Shown: positions 43,984 to 56,249 of the stretch, in pieces
Layout of the letters: every line of letters begins with the position of its first letter
How positions within the stretch are numbered: position 1 is the stretch's first letter
Source: Nicotiana tabacum
Taxonomy: Eukaryota; Streptophyta; Magnoliopsida; Solanales; Solanaceae
DNA length: 64,000 nucleotides
Assembly (NCBI RefSeq): GCF_000715075.1
Contig: NC_134087.1
Location: 192,913,276 to 192,977,275, forward strand
Reading direction: 5' to 3'
Notes under the pieces: model-generated
The model's database searches: none
Seen by the model: the letters and a program-made list of their open reading frames with translations, nothing else
Told to the model about the DNA's origin: nothing
Translations under genes and position numbers: made by a program

Positions 43984-45821
43984 TCCCTTTATTTTATTCA
44001 TTTTATACGAAGATATTTGATTTAATATATGAACTTTTACTTATACTATGATTTATTAATAGTAGTCGAAGAAATATTTAAGGAATGATTGAAAAATTAG
44101 CTTAGATCCAAACTTGAACTCAACTTTCTTTTTTCACCAATATCCGCTTCTCATTATAGAAATTGGTGAAAGTCCTTTTCTTTTGTTGCAGCTTTCATAG
44201 TCCCACTCCTCCTCAAACCCAACTGGAATTGCATTGTCGTACCTTCATAACTTCATCCCGATATCCTGTCTTAAGGTTCTCCTGAACTAGTATATTAAAG
44301 CAGATTTTTGCTCGTCGCATTAGTCGAAAGCTATTTCTTTTGTGATTCCTTCTCTTACGGTCATATTGAAGTTTAACGTTTGAATAGTCAAACGAACTCA
44401 AATTTCTGGAAGTTAACGACAAAAATAGTTACAATATTAGTAGAATATCGGAGAATTGGGGTAATCTGACGGCTGACTGATTAAATTTAGTAAATCTCGT
44501 CAACTTCTTTCAAATTCACAATATATTTTCAGCTTTCTTCTTTATAATCTAAGCTCGAAACGAATTTATTGGTGACATGTCGACAATCAGATTTGGTTGT
44601 GAAAATCGTACTAAAAATCATAACAAGAGCGATGTGAGACATTTCGAGACGTCTCAAAAAGGAAAACACTTCATATGATTAAATTGCATTGGAAGAAGTA
44701 ATAACTGTATGGTACAGTGTAGTAGTTAGGGTAATCTGACGGATAAAGTGATTAAATTTAGTAAATCTCGCCCGCTTCTTACAAATCCACAATATTTATT
44801 CTTTCTTTTGAGAAATAGCATAAAGGTTATTTTGACCTTTCACTGGATAATATTTCATCAAAATTCTACCCTTTGATTTCTACTTTTTCTAGAGCGAAAA
44901 GCACGAAGATGAAAATTTGACATTTTCTTGTTTGGTTGTACAGTAGTATTTTGCCTTTAGCAATTGTTTAGTTACTTTCTGCCTTTCGGGCATAAACGAA
45001 TACACGTTCGATTGGACTTCGGGAAACTAATTTGGACTACAATGTTCAGTCCCGTATCAATAAAATCAGAAGATGTCCAAAGGCAGCTTACCAACAATGG
45101 AATTAAATTAGGATTACTAACATTACCTTAGCTTTTGCTCAGTCTCCGTCCCCCCCTAAAAACCCATCCTTCTCTTTCCTTTTGAAGGATAAAAGGAAAG
45201 AAAAGAGCAATCCAGTTCTTGCAATTGCTACCAGGATGAATTCAGCATTGTTTCCATAAACACGAGTATACACATCAATTGTCAATGTCAGCTCAGGAAT
45301 ATCAGGGAACCAGGGAAGTATTTATCCATCTCCAATCCTCCAGAGAATATAATATCCAGCCTCTCCTATCCTCTGAAGATAGAAGTGGATTGCGAACACA
45401 GGAAATAAATTGAACCTAGCTAATTGTAAGCAGCTAAGGATGAGGCCTCTATCTTCTCATGTTGCTGTAATGCTAACCTTCTATGTAAGGAATGACGGAA
45501 AACTCTCACTTACATTGTTGATTGTGCTGATTCACTGTGTTAGATATGACACCGCCCCAAAAGACTTTTGAGAAGTGATTTTATTGTTTGATTCAAGGCC
45601 AAATATATCTACATTTATGCTGTTACTTCTCAGGTCATGCATCATCTCATGCAACAACTTTCTGAATTGAGCAATGTGATGTAACTCACCTTGCTGATTC
45701 AAAATCTTAGGATAAACTGATTTTGGTGATAAGCCTGGGATTTCATGGACTATAATATCCACCATCAGCTCACGTGGTTTTGATGTTTCCCAGAGAACAC
45801 GTCCACATGCATATCAGCACA
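43984..45821. other. Intergenic between MYB promoter and RMI1 3' end
   Basis: No gene is supported. A local direct duplication is present: GGTAATCTGACGG ... TTAAATTTAGTAAATCTCG occurs at about 44460-44500 and again at 44730-44770. The part just below 45821 should contain the RMI1 3' untranslated region, since RMI1 reads leftwards. The 78-residue minus-strand frame at 45765-45532 lies there and is not recognised. Confidence 0.5.
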
Positions 45822-48800
45822 TCAAGGGGATAAATTGATGGTTTCTGGGTGAAGACGATGCGGTTGTGAAGTAGCGGGCTTTAGTCTTTTGAGAAGCAAC
45901 CATGCATCAGAGGCAGGACACCCCTGGTTCATTTCAATAGCAACTGGAATTGGGGATTCTTCATTCAACTGTACAAGCATTATTCCCTGCAAGACACATA
46001 TTGCCAAAAACATTCTCATGCACAGAGCATATTTGCTACGTCAAGTATTAATTTTAAAAGATCATAATCCTTCAGCAGGAAAACAGCTTGCGTCAATAAC
46101 AATCAAGTTATCAATCCTAGAAATAATCATATATATTTTTATCTTTTCTAATAATTTTTTAACAGAAGAGTTAGATAAGGATCACTAGGTTGGGTTGACG
46201 GTGCAGAGTTTATTGTTCAATGTTATATATTTAATACATGCGTTGCCATGCCATTTATAGAAAATCAATCCTAGGACGCATTTTCCTTTAGTATTAGATA
46301 TGTATTTGCATTGTACTTCTTGATCCAAAAGCACTTTTTATTACGTTATCTGCATTTACGGCTAGGTGAATTTTTATATAATAAACCAATACGAACTTAG
46401 AAGATTCATGTGGAGACTTCCATTAAGAAAAATCCCTTCACAAATAGCAGTGAAATACCTCAAAATTCACCAAGAATTTCTGAAAACGTTTCAGTGTCTC
46501 CTTCATGTCACTGATTCGTTTGCCATCTGAAGATTCAAGAGCAGCAGTAACCTCTGCAGGAGAAAACCCTATTTCCTTCTGCACAACCTGAAGTACCAAA
46601 AGACCAATAATCAGATTCTAACAGTCAGTGGATCCAATCTTCAGTAACTTACATCATGACCAATAAGGATCTCAGAGATGAGACTGCCATCATCAACATA
46701 AGCCCGAAGCTCGTATTTACTCCTCTGTCTATACTGAAATCCCTTCACACCAGTGAGAAAACACTGCAGATTTAAGCCAAATCCCAGTTTCTTATTAACC
46801 ATGACAGATAATTCTACCCAGTTTTCCCAACTTTTTGGGCTAAAAATGAAAAGCAACGAAATCAATATCCAAACAACCTCAATCGCAATGGCTAAAATTA
46901 CTAATTCTATTTGCAAAGGAAGTTGAGACGAAGCACAACGACAGAACAACAACAACGACCCAGTGAAATCCCACTAGTGGGGTCTGGGGAGGGTAGTGTA
47001 TACGCAGACCATACCCCTACCCCGAGGGGTACACATTCCTCATTGACGTCGGCGTCACATGAGCATGGCCGACCCAAAGGGCACAGCCAAGTCCAAGACG
47101 AGCATGACCGTATAATCCCACATAGTGGGGTTTGGGAGGGTAGTGTGTACCTAGCCTTACCCCTATCTTGTAGAGATAGAGAGGTTGTTTCCAATAGACA
47201 GAAACGAACCAATAACACAAAAAGATACCATGCTAGAAAGAGGAATGCCTGCAACTAGGTTTTTCTTGATAGATTGCCATTGGTTTAACTAGACATACTT
47301 AAGCTGCTGTCGTACACAATGAAAATGATCCCATATGGCATGGAGCATACTGCGGAAGATCCCGAGATGTCAAAAGGACCATTGACTCGTTACAAGACCA
47401 AGAGCATCCAAGGATTGCACCTTTAGGAGCTACATGATCTTCAAGAAATGGTCAAAAGGTGTTCGGAGCCTTTTTGAGGATTCTTGCAACAAGTCCATGT
47501 TTGGAGGCTCAAGGATTGCATGGAACAAGCTTAGGAGAATATTGCTCGAAAATTGGAATAGACGCACCGCATCAGCCTAGAGAATTGGCACAGCATCTTG
47601 CACTGAAGCATGAAAATTACCTGAAAATCTCATCTCAGTGCGACGCGCTGAGGTTGAGCTATTGAGCCCGCATTTGCATTGGTCCATCAGTTGGCAATAG
47701 TTTTAAGTTTGAGCAATTTTCTCTTTTCTCGTCTTTATGTAATAGCAATAAATATTAGTAGACTCATCTTTTAGAGTAGCTTTTAACATATTGTGAGTTT
47801 GATACACCTCTGAGAGGTTGGAAATCTCTTTGTAGGGGTTGAACTACAGCATAACTTTCAAGGTTAATTCTTGACGGTAATTCTTTGTTCTTTTAATCTT
47901 TAGATCTTTAATTATTTGTTGTTGTTCTTTGGGGATGATAGATTTCTTATAAAAAGTTTTATCATAGACGTTCAATTAGGGTTTGTGAACCTATTCTTCA
48001 ATCCATGTTTGACTTTCTATCTAGCTATTTTCATTAAACTAATTTATATCTATTATTCTGCTTGAGTGTTGAGGTGGATGTGTGGGCATACAAGGATGGA
48101 TAAGATTAGGAATGAAGATATTCGAGAGAAGGTGGGCGTGGCCCCCGTGGAGGACAAGATGCGGGAAGTAAGACTCAGATGGTTCGGGCACATTCAGAGG
48201 AGGAGCATTGATGCACCGGTGAGGAGGTGTGAGCGACTGGCTGTAGTGGGCACGCGGAGAGGTAGAGGGCGACCTAAGAAGTATTGGGGAGAGGTGATCA
48301 GACAGGACATGGCGCGACTTAGGATTACTGAGGACATGGCCCTTGACAGGGAATTATGGAGGTCGAGCATTAAGGTTGTAGGTTAAGGGAAAGTTGTGAA
48401 TATTTCTACAGCACAATAGAGTGAGACTAGCTAGTTAGGAGTTAGACTAAGAATATAATTGGTCGTCTATTGATGCAGGGCTTTACCTGCTAGTTTTACT
48501 ATACCAGCCATTTATTTCGTATTTCGTATTATATATTTCATATCTCTTATATTGTTGTTATTTTATTATGCATTTTTATGGTACTAATATATCGGCTCAT
48601 ATTACCTTTTTGAGCTGAGGGTCTCCTGGAAACAGTCTCTCTACCCTTCGGGGTAGGGGTAAGGTCTGCGTACATATTACCCTCCCCATACCCCACTTGT
48701 GGGATTATACTGGGTCGTTGTTGTTGTTGTATTCTGCTTGAGTGTATCCCAAAATCGATTCAGACAGATTACATCCAAGTGAAAAAGGCTTAGCTGATTA

Positions 48801-51800
48801 AAGTAAGAAAGAAGAGCCACAATGAACTTTCTAAACAGCAGCATCAGAGAAGTTGATATCAAGAGGGAAAACACAAAATACCTTAATTTTTCCTGTAACA
48901 GTGGAAGCACTGCCATTCATACCAGCCTTCTTAGCAGACAGACTAGCTAAGTAAGTGAAAGGGTTTTCATTGTCTCCAGAAAGTATAATCGGATGTTCCA
49001 ACTCATCAATCAAATCAATTTCCTCAACGTCAATTGTTGCAGTAGACAATGAATCAGGCTCCGTATCTTCATTATGGCTCGTGAGAGAGACAGGAATGCT
49101 TTCTCTGCTCTTGCCACTGGCAGGTGTGGCAGGGCCATTTCTAACATCTGAAAGAAGTTCCTCCACTTCCATGGGGGAAGAAGACAAAAGGATAGGTTCA
49201 TTATGTTCCCCTCTAATTGGAACACCAATGTCTTCGGTGGCCATGTCAACATGACTACCTGCATCAGATGAAAAGCTAGGCCCAGTATCCTTCATATTGA
49301 AGGGGACAGAAACAGCTGCAGTAGATGGAAAATTTGGTTCAGCATCTCTCCTGTTAACAGGAGTGGTAATCACCGTCGCAGATGGTAGCCCAGGTTCAGC
49401 ATTTTCCCTATAACTGGGACGAATTTCTTCTACTGCAGAAGTAGCAACGCCAGACGCTGTTCCTGCACTCCATCAAAGCGAAAGTTTAAAATATAGAAAG
49501 GTCTACTATTACAGTACAAGTTCTTTTGATGAAACTATCAGCCTATTACAGTACAACTCCTGTGAAGTTAGAAGTGAAACAGTTTGACACCCTCTCCTCT
49601 AATTCGGCATAATTTCTTCCGCATCTTAAACATTTAATCTACTAAATGTCTAAATCAAGTCATATCATACTTTCTCCTACAGCACCCATTTACCAACAAC
49701 CAACATGTGTTTAGGCACCTACACCCCCCACCCCCCCAAAACCCACACACGCACCTGCCGGAAAAAAAAAGAAATAAACATATTCCATCCATTTCAATTT
49801 ATATGACATACTTTGACTCGGCACGGATTTTAAGGGGAAAAAAAGAAAGAAAGAAAACAAGCATAAAGAGTAAAAGTTTTGTGAAGCATTAATGTAGCTA
49901 TAAAAGTTTCTCATTAAGGGTAAACAAGGTAAAATGAAAAGTTTAAAGTTAAATTGTTTCCAACTATAGAAATGTGCTATTCTATTTGGAACGGACTAAT
50001 AAGGAAGTGTGTCATATATATTAAAAAGGAGGGAGAACATAATAATGAGTAAACTCTCACTTAAAGGATTTGTCAAGATACAAGCAACACCCTAATTCAT
50101 TTCTCTTTCCTTTTTGACATAGGAATAAAAATTATATGGCCTTAATTCTTTAAGCTTATCAACAAAGACAAAAGATAAACCAATTAATAACAACAGAGAT
50201 GTGTTCACACGGATATGATAGGTGGAAACTGACACCAATTAGCCAATCAACTATGCCTCCATCCCAAATTAACTAGGCCGGTTATATCAATCATCTAGAT
50301 CCACTCCGCTCTATTCGGGCCCATTACATCCAATAATAAATGATTTGTCTTTTCAGCCTGGCCACTGTGGTAATATGAATAGCCCAGTTTAAGCAGTTGC
50401 CAACTTTACCACTTGGAGAACAGCACTTAAGAGGATTAGAGTATGGTATTGGGCAAATTTGCTCAAAGAATCAAGAGAAGCTGCCTTTTGACACATATGG
50501 CTAATTTTCTGGTCATACCTTTGTTGTCAAAATTGTTCGGCTTTGGTTGTGAACATGGAACAAACCAAGCTTTACAAATAGCTTGTAACATCATTAGCAA
50601 AAACATATACTGTAACTCATTCTTCTAGGATCAATTCCTCTGCTCAAACAGATAGAACGCTACCCATCTGTAATCGATAAAATTGCACTCCAAATGGACC
50701 AAACAAGGGCCATCACCACTAGATGATGCAAGAGGATATCTAGAACTTGTTCCATCTTGTGGCACCACCTTAGCTATATCATTGTGGAATTAAATCTTCA
50801 TCAGATTAACACTAAACTATGGGGGGAAACCCAAAAACTAAAGCTTCAAACACAAGTTTGTGCGGAGAGAAGCAATCGGAATAAATATCAGCTTCTCTCT
50901 GATCCTAAAAGTCATAAGACCAGCTTAACTATAAAAGCCAAAGTAGCACACCGAAATGTTTTTCCACTTTAAAAGCAACACTAAAAACAAACTAAAATAT
51001 GCACATGCAGTACATATACCCATATCCTAGAGTAACTGCAAATAAACTTTTTAGGGTAGCAAAGTACCTTGCTGATGAACCTGAAAAGGGATACTGCTTT
51101 CTCTTGAGGCAGTATCAGTGTGCTCTGGAGCAGTAACACCTTCTGGTGGCCAAGCAGCTTTAGCAGCTCTAGTTGCCAAAGGAGGAACCACTCCAGTCCT
51201 TGTTCTGGCATTGGCCATAGATAGAGTAACTAAATCACCAAATGCGACCAAGTTGTTTCTTGCATAACACTAATAAAATCATGACATGACTCTTTATCAC
51301 TCATAACAAGAGGTTATAACTGACCAACTATAAAGTCTTTACCAGAAGGTCAAAAATCAAAAATGGATGAGGAAGGGGGAGGTCAAAGAACCACTTAGCT
51401 AAGGTACAAAGAAACAGCTCTTAACTTTCACCTATAAGTTAAGATATCAGAGTCTTTCATTGACGCTAATTTACATCATAATTTTTAAACCACAAAAGAA
51501 TAGCCCCTGAAAACTATTGACCATCATCAACAACAACTACTACTACGCCTTAATACTATTCAACTATTTGAATCCTCGTTATCCATTTAATTTCGTTCCA
51601 ATATTCAATCATTTAGGGTCCTCCACCACTAGCAGCGACCATCAACCTCTGCCATTTAAGTGAACACAACACTTACCTATGGCATCTAGTAGCAGAATCA
51701 GAAATTGGTAAATGAGATCTAGACAAAAATTGTTTTCTTGGTACTTAGACATACCTTTTCCCCCTTGGTGGCTTATTTATTTCATTAACTAGCCGCTGTC

Positions 51801-53397
51801 TTGCTTGTTCTAACTCCTCCACCATCCCGCCCAGGACCTCAATTACTTCAGGAACCAACATCAGAAGTCCATGCCTAACATGAACATTACAGATAGCAAC
51901 CTGCAAAATGCAGCAGAAATGTAGATAGACTTATAAACTACTCCACTAAAAAGCTAATAAACAACATGGTATTCCTCAGATATACCTTCAGCCCTGAAGG
52001 AGCCAGAACATCAAGATCTTTTATAGGCCTGTACTCCATCCCAAACACACGCTGAATGCCATCAGTCATGGACAATTTCAGACATCTCTTTATTCCAGCA
52101 GCTGCTTTCTGGTACCTATCTCGAAGAGGACAACTGATATTCACAATCTCATCTACCTTAAGGAGCAAGGGGATGCAACACAAGAATAGTCAGAGTCATA
52201 TTCAAGGTATAGTTTATCCAAAATTAAGGAAGCTTCTGGTGTCATATTTAACTATCAAGAGAGTCCTTTGCAAAATGGAAACAGTGAAAAAATGCTGTGA
52301 AAGAAATCAATAAGCAAATGCAATTTCATTTCATAACCCATAAAATTCACGATTTGAACTTTATGGGTTTTGAGTTCGGGATTCTATCACAACTAATTTG
52401 ACTTACTGGGTTCGAAGTCAAACTATTTATACTAAATTAATTTAAAAAATTACACATATAGAGGGTCTGAGCCAAAGATATTGCATTTAGATGAACCCAC
52501 AAGTAACACTATAATGGGTCAAAGATATTTACACAATCAAGTCACTATATTGCATGTAACTCCATTTAATAGCATCGATTGATAACTTATATTAAATGGC
52601 AAATAACTTGCTATGGCAGGTTAAATTACACTAATGGTGTAAAAAATTCATTATAGTAAGTATATATAACTTAAACTCTTTCCCTATGAGTTCATATGTT
52701 CTTTGCATTTACGGTGGAAACAATATTTACAAAATCATGTCACTTAAAAGATAATGCATGTAACTCTATTTAATATCATAGATTATTAACTTATAATAAA
52801 TGGTAATTAACATGCAATAACAGGTTAAATTACACTGATGTAAAAATAAAATTCATTGCAATGATCGTCATTTTATATAAATTAAACACTTTTCACCATT
52901 ACCTGAAGTACAAAAGGTCCTTTAAGATCAACCAAATGCAACTTAAACACATCCCTAGGAAGCATCCCCGCGCCACAATAGTTCATATCCGAGTACAAAA
53001 ACTGCTCGAAACAAAGCTTCGCCTTCGCATTATCATCCAATCGCGTAAACTCTCGAACCGATCCTTCAAGCCCTCTAACGCAAGATTCTAACCAATCCTT
53101 CCGTAATCTTAATCCTAACCCTTCCAATACCCTACCAATACCACAATCCGCAGCAACAGCAACGGCGACGTCAAAAACATCGATGTTTGGTGGTTCGTGG
53201 TGGTTAGGTGTAGGGTTTGGAGAACTGGACGAACTTAGGGTTACCGATTGAAGGCTAGTAGAAGATTCTAGAATTTCTATTTCAATGTTGTTGTTGTTGC
53301 TAGGGTTTTCATTTTCTTCGTTGTTGTTGAGGAGTTGTTGAGGTTCGTCGTCTTCTTCATCGGAGGAACAGATGATTTGGTGGCGTCTTCTGCTCAT
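45822..53397 (-). CDS. RMI1: RMI1, RecQ-mediated genome instability protein 1 (eight exons)
   Basis: Predicted exons are 53397-52903, 52156-51986, 51900-51755, 51204-51068, 49462-48882, 46763-46653, 46587-46459 and 45986-45822. All borders are GT/AG and phases fit, giving 644 residues, equal to my recollection of the Arabidopsis protein. RMI1 is the OB-fold scaffold that joins a BLM/SGS1-type RecQ helicase and topoisomerase 3-alpha to dissolve double Holliday junctions in meiosis and repair. The start [18 protein letters not shown] fits the family; an in-frame methionine 13 codons upstream (53436) is possible. Exon 1-3 encode the N-terminal domain and OB fold ([52 protein letters not shown]). 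Exon 5 is a disordered linker. Exons 6-8 encode the C-terminal OB domain ([20 protein letters not shown], then [16 protein letters not shown]). No disruption was seen. Confidence 0.92.
46928..47215 (-). mobile_element. Composite (two-body) TS-type SINE in RMI1 intron 5
   Basis: Read on the minus strand, one TS body (GGAAACAACCTCTCTATCTC ... CCCACTATGTGGGATTATAC) is followed, after a 90-bp unrelated segment, by a second body start (CTCGGGGTAGGGGTATGGTC ... CACTGGGTCG) and the TTG tail. Normal TS SINEs have one such body. It could be a tandem dimer or a SINE inserted into another. No clear target duplication was found. Confidence 0.6.
47330..47440 (+). pseudogene. Possible Ty3/gypsy pol 3' end scrap in RMI1 intron 5
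   Basis: A short frame reads [20 protein letters not shown], which resembles the C-terminal tail of some plant gypsy polyproteins (PLTR-K-K motif). Sequence to about 47900 would then be the following untranslated region or LTR. There are no ends and no further domain, so this is weak. Confidence 0.3.
48070..48730 (+). mobile_element. 5'-truncated RTE-type LINE in RMI1 intron 5
   Basis: The frame ending at 48386 is the C-terminal end of an RTE-clade reverse transcriptase ([20 protein letters not shown] ... [18 protein letters not shown]). A 340-bp 3' untranslated region follows and finishes with the TS-like tail (GGGGTAAGGTCTGCGTACAT ... GGGTCGTTGTTGTTG). Perfect 15-bp duplications ATTCTGCTTGAGTGT flank it (48055-48069 and 48731-48745). 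The endonuclease and most of the reverse transcriptase are absent, as usual for LINE insertions. It is antisense to RMI1. Confidence 0.85.
49783..50034. mobile_element. Stowaway-like MITE in RMI1 intron 4
   Basis: The left end reads ATTCCATCCATTTCAATTTA and the right end AAAAAGGAGGGAG. These are degenerate forms of the CTCCCTCCGTCCCA-type inverted ends of a widespread plant MITE with TA targets. The interior phrases TATATGACATACTTTG and GTGTGTCATATAT are also inverted relatives. Exact boundaries are uncertain by about 10 bp. Confidence 0.6.
52528..52861. repeat. Direct duplication in RMI1 intron 1
   Basis: Two diverged copies of about 130 bp, period about 205 bp, start at 52528 (TATTTACACAATCAAGTCAC) and 52728 (TATTTACAAAATCATGTCAC). 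They share ATGCATGTAACTC and CAGGTTAAATTACACT. They probably come from a local duplication or an unrecognised repeat. Confidence 0.6.
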
Positions 53398-53863
53398 CGT
53401 TTTTCGATTCCGGTCTCTTAAAAAATTTCCCTCCAATTTTTGTTTGCGTTTTCAATTGTAGCTGCTTGAAATGGGAGGAGGGAAGCAATTTGGGCTGCAG
53501 TGGCCTTTTCCTAGTTCTGGGCTGTGTTTGTTTAAGAGCCCCTTTGGACATACACTAGGGACCATGCTCCCCGCTTTCTTTCTGTGGTTACTATTAGAAC
53601 ACAAGTCAAGGAACTTAAAACCACAATATAAACACCCTTTATTTACTAGTTTTGGAGTTTTCGCCCTTTGCTTCCGGCTTTGATGAGAATCTTTTTACTT
53701 TTTTCCAAAATTGGTGATTGGCTATAAAATTTTGGAAAATTACTAGTTATGTTCATTTAATATATTTATAAATAGCTCATTTCAAAAACTGGTCAATTCA
53801 TAAAATATTACTAATCTTAACCAAATATTAATAATATTAGCCAATTAGCTATTTGTAGCAAAA

Positions 53864-53961
53864 GTCCCCCCTCGGGGTAGGGGTAAGGTCTGCGTAGTCA
53901 CTACCTTCCTCAGACCCCACTAGTGAGATTTCACTGGGTCGTTGTTGTTCTTGTTGTTGTT
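53864..53961 (+). mobile_element. 5'-truncated TS-type SINE
   Basis: It holds the TS SINE 3' body (CTCGGGGTAGGGGTAAGGTC ... CAGACCCCACTAGTGAGATT) and a tail of TTG units. It is flanked by 16-bp duplications GCTATTTGTAGCAAAA (53848-53863) and GCTATGTGTAGCAAAA (53962-53977), one mismatch. It lies about 470 bp upstream of the RMI1 start. Confidence 0.85.
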
Positions 53962-53977
53962 GCTATGTGTAGCAAAA

Positions 53978-54925
53978 AAAGGTCAAATTTTTGCTTGTTT
54001 TTTTGAGTGGGTGTTATTAGAATAGATTGAGTACATCTTAAGGAGCTTGAATCTCATTTTTGGGATGATTTGGTGAAGTTTTGAGGTGATTTGAATTGAA
54101 AATTCGAAGTAAAAACTGAACATGAAAAAAAATATGTGTATCATTTGTGCATCACATATGTATCACATGTATAGCCATTTATACATGTGTATGAGATACA
54201 TGCGTGATACATGTTTGATAATGTGTCGCTCAAGAATGTTTTGAACTCAATTTAATTACGAATTTTGATACAAAACCAGTCCAAATCACCTCCTCAAATT
54301 TTGTATATTGACTTATCTATATGTTTTCAATGAATTCCAACTATACCCATTGAAAAAGTTCCTTTTTTTGCTTAGATTTTTGGAATATTGTATTTTTTTT
54401 TTTTGTATTTCATCACCTTATTTGCTACCTCATCCATGAAATTTCCTTTTCGTCTTGCATCTAATGTCTCTAATCACGCTTAAAAATATGGAAGGAGATT
54501 TTTGCATGTGATTCTTTGAGAGAAAGAACTTTTATTTATTTGGTTTTTCAATTTTTTTATGTGCTTGGCTCGTTTTGGTAAGTCTATGACTAATGGTTGG
54601 AAGTTGATAAGTTGACACTTATTTGGGATATTTGTGTAAGTTTCTCTAATATTTTTAATTTTCACTTGAAGATGAATTTTGAAAAATTTTAAAAATTTGA
54701 AAATTTTGAAGAAACTGTTTTTCAAAATTTTCACTCAGATCTCTCACAAAAATTCAAAAACAACCCAAAATTATATTCATGTTCAAACATAACCCTAATT
54801 TAAATATCATTTTCACTTGAAAAAAAATTATTTTCTTTAAAAAAATTACAATTCTTATGTCGAAACACCTACTAAGAAGGGTGAAGTTCCTAACTAAGTA
54901 ATGATAAATAAAATAGGGGATTTTC
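53978..54925. other. Intergenic, no feature seen
   Basis: AT-rich, with low-complexity AT runs at 54660-54720. It has no repeat boundaries or coding similarity that I recognise. Confidence 0.5.
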
Positions 54926-56180
54926 AGAAATCACTATAGTTTTGAGGCTATTTACGCGGCGCAACAAAACGTGTGTTGCTAGTAGCTTATATTTTCTGTA
55001 ATCGTGCGCGCGCTTAAGGCTATATTCATTATATTCGTTCGCGCAACGAATACAGCATGTGTCTACTGTATTCGTTCGCGCAACTAATACAACTTGTATC
55101 ACTGTATTCATTTGTGCAACGAATACAATCAAAAGCGAAATACAAAAATACATGGGTGTGTATATGGATATAAATATTGAGAAATACATTTTATATATAA
55201 ACCAGAATACATATGATCCATACATTGAGTTATACGTACAACCTATGAAAAACCGAATACAATCAATACCGCCTATGAAAGACTGGATACATGCTAGAAA
55301 AATGCATTCAGTGAAAATCAGAATATAATTATCAAATAGCTCAATTATACATTGTATCAAAAAGCAACAACATCGATAATAAAGTAAAATACAATCAAAT
55401 ACAACTACATTCTCAAACATATACTATATGAAAAAATATCAAAAATAGAATTGTTAAGTCATTACTACTGCAACATGATCAGAAAATATATTGTATTAGA
55501 CTGTATTCAAAATATAATTTTTCATGTTCGAAATCAACGAGTCATGAAGAGAAACCATAGACACCGGAATCTAGAATTATACAAGGATACAAACAATAAA
55601 AAATATATTGTATGCAAGTTGTATTCACTTGTATAATAGAATTTAAGTTGTATCCAAATTAAAAAAAATCATGTCGGAAGACAATTCAGATCTGTGAAAA
55701 TAAGAGAATCTCATATCTCAAATGGAGAAGATGATTCAGATCACTACGGAGAATTCCGAAGCAAGAGAATCTTCTCGAACATAAATTGATCTGCGATGTT
55801 GAAATTTGATAGCGATTTATGTGAGTAATTGTTGGAGAATAACTAAAACATTTAGTCGGGTAATTCAATGATGATTTTATCGCCAGCGGTTCCATTTCCG
55901 ATTGTATCTCCACCGGGGGCGATAAAATTGCTCAATATGATGTCTCATTAACTTCAGAAGAGAAATTAGAGAATTCATATAGATTAGGGACATGAATCGG
56001 CAGTTTAGAGGAAGTAAAAATGGAAGAAACATTGGTGGCGGCGGCAATAATATCATTGACGGAACCAGAAGTTGGAGAAGGAGTCAAATCTCCAGGAAGA
56101 TAAATGAGGGTCTTGTCCAAGATAGGGTTAGAAATCCCCTTAGAGAGGGTATTTGCTATAAATCCAAAGTGTAGTTATGA
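54926..56180. repeat. Unidentified repeat block with Cys/Arg-free palindromic units
   Basis: It begins with three imperfect copies of CTGTATTCGTTCGCGCAAC / GAATACA-type units (55028-55130) in which CGTTCGCGCAACG forms a partial palindrome. It continues through AT-rich sequence with many TACAAT phrases. At 56120-55690 a minus-strand frame with few stops follows (IYLPGDLTPSPTSGSVNDII). I do not recognise the family. It resembles non-autonomous repeats common in Solanaceae. Clear terminal inverted repeats were not found. Confidence 0.35.
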
Positions 56181-56249
56181 ATTATAACTACTTTAAATTG
56201 TATTTATGTATTGCAAATATAGTGTATAAGCTAGTTATGGGGTGTAAAA

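Noticed and set aside
45532..45765. A 78-residue minus-strand frame (MVDIIVHEIPGLSPKSVYPK start) in the RMI1 3' flank
   Set aside because: No family is recognised and no exon borders connect it to RMI1. It lies where the RMI1 3' untranslated region is expected, so it is probably fortuitous.
53471..53683. A divergent gene upstream of RMI1 on the plus strand
   Set aside because: The 70-residue frame starts in the RMI1 leader, has no motif, and no splice continuation was seen.
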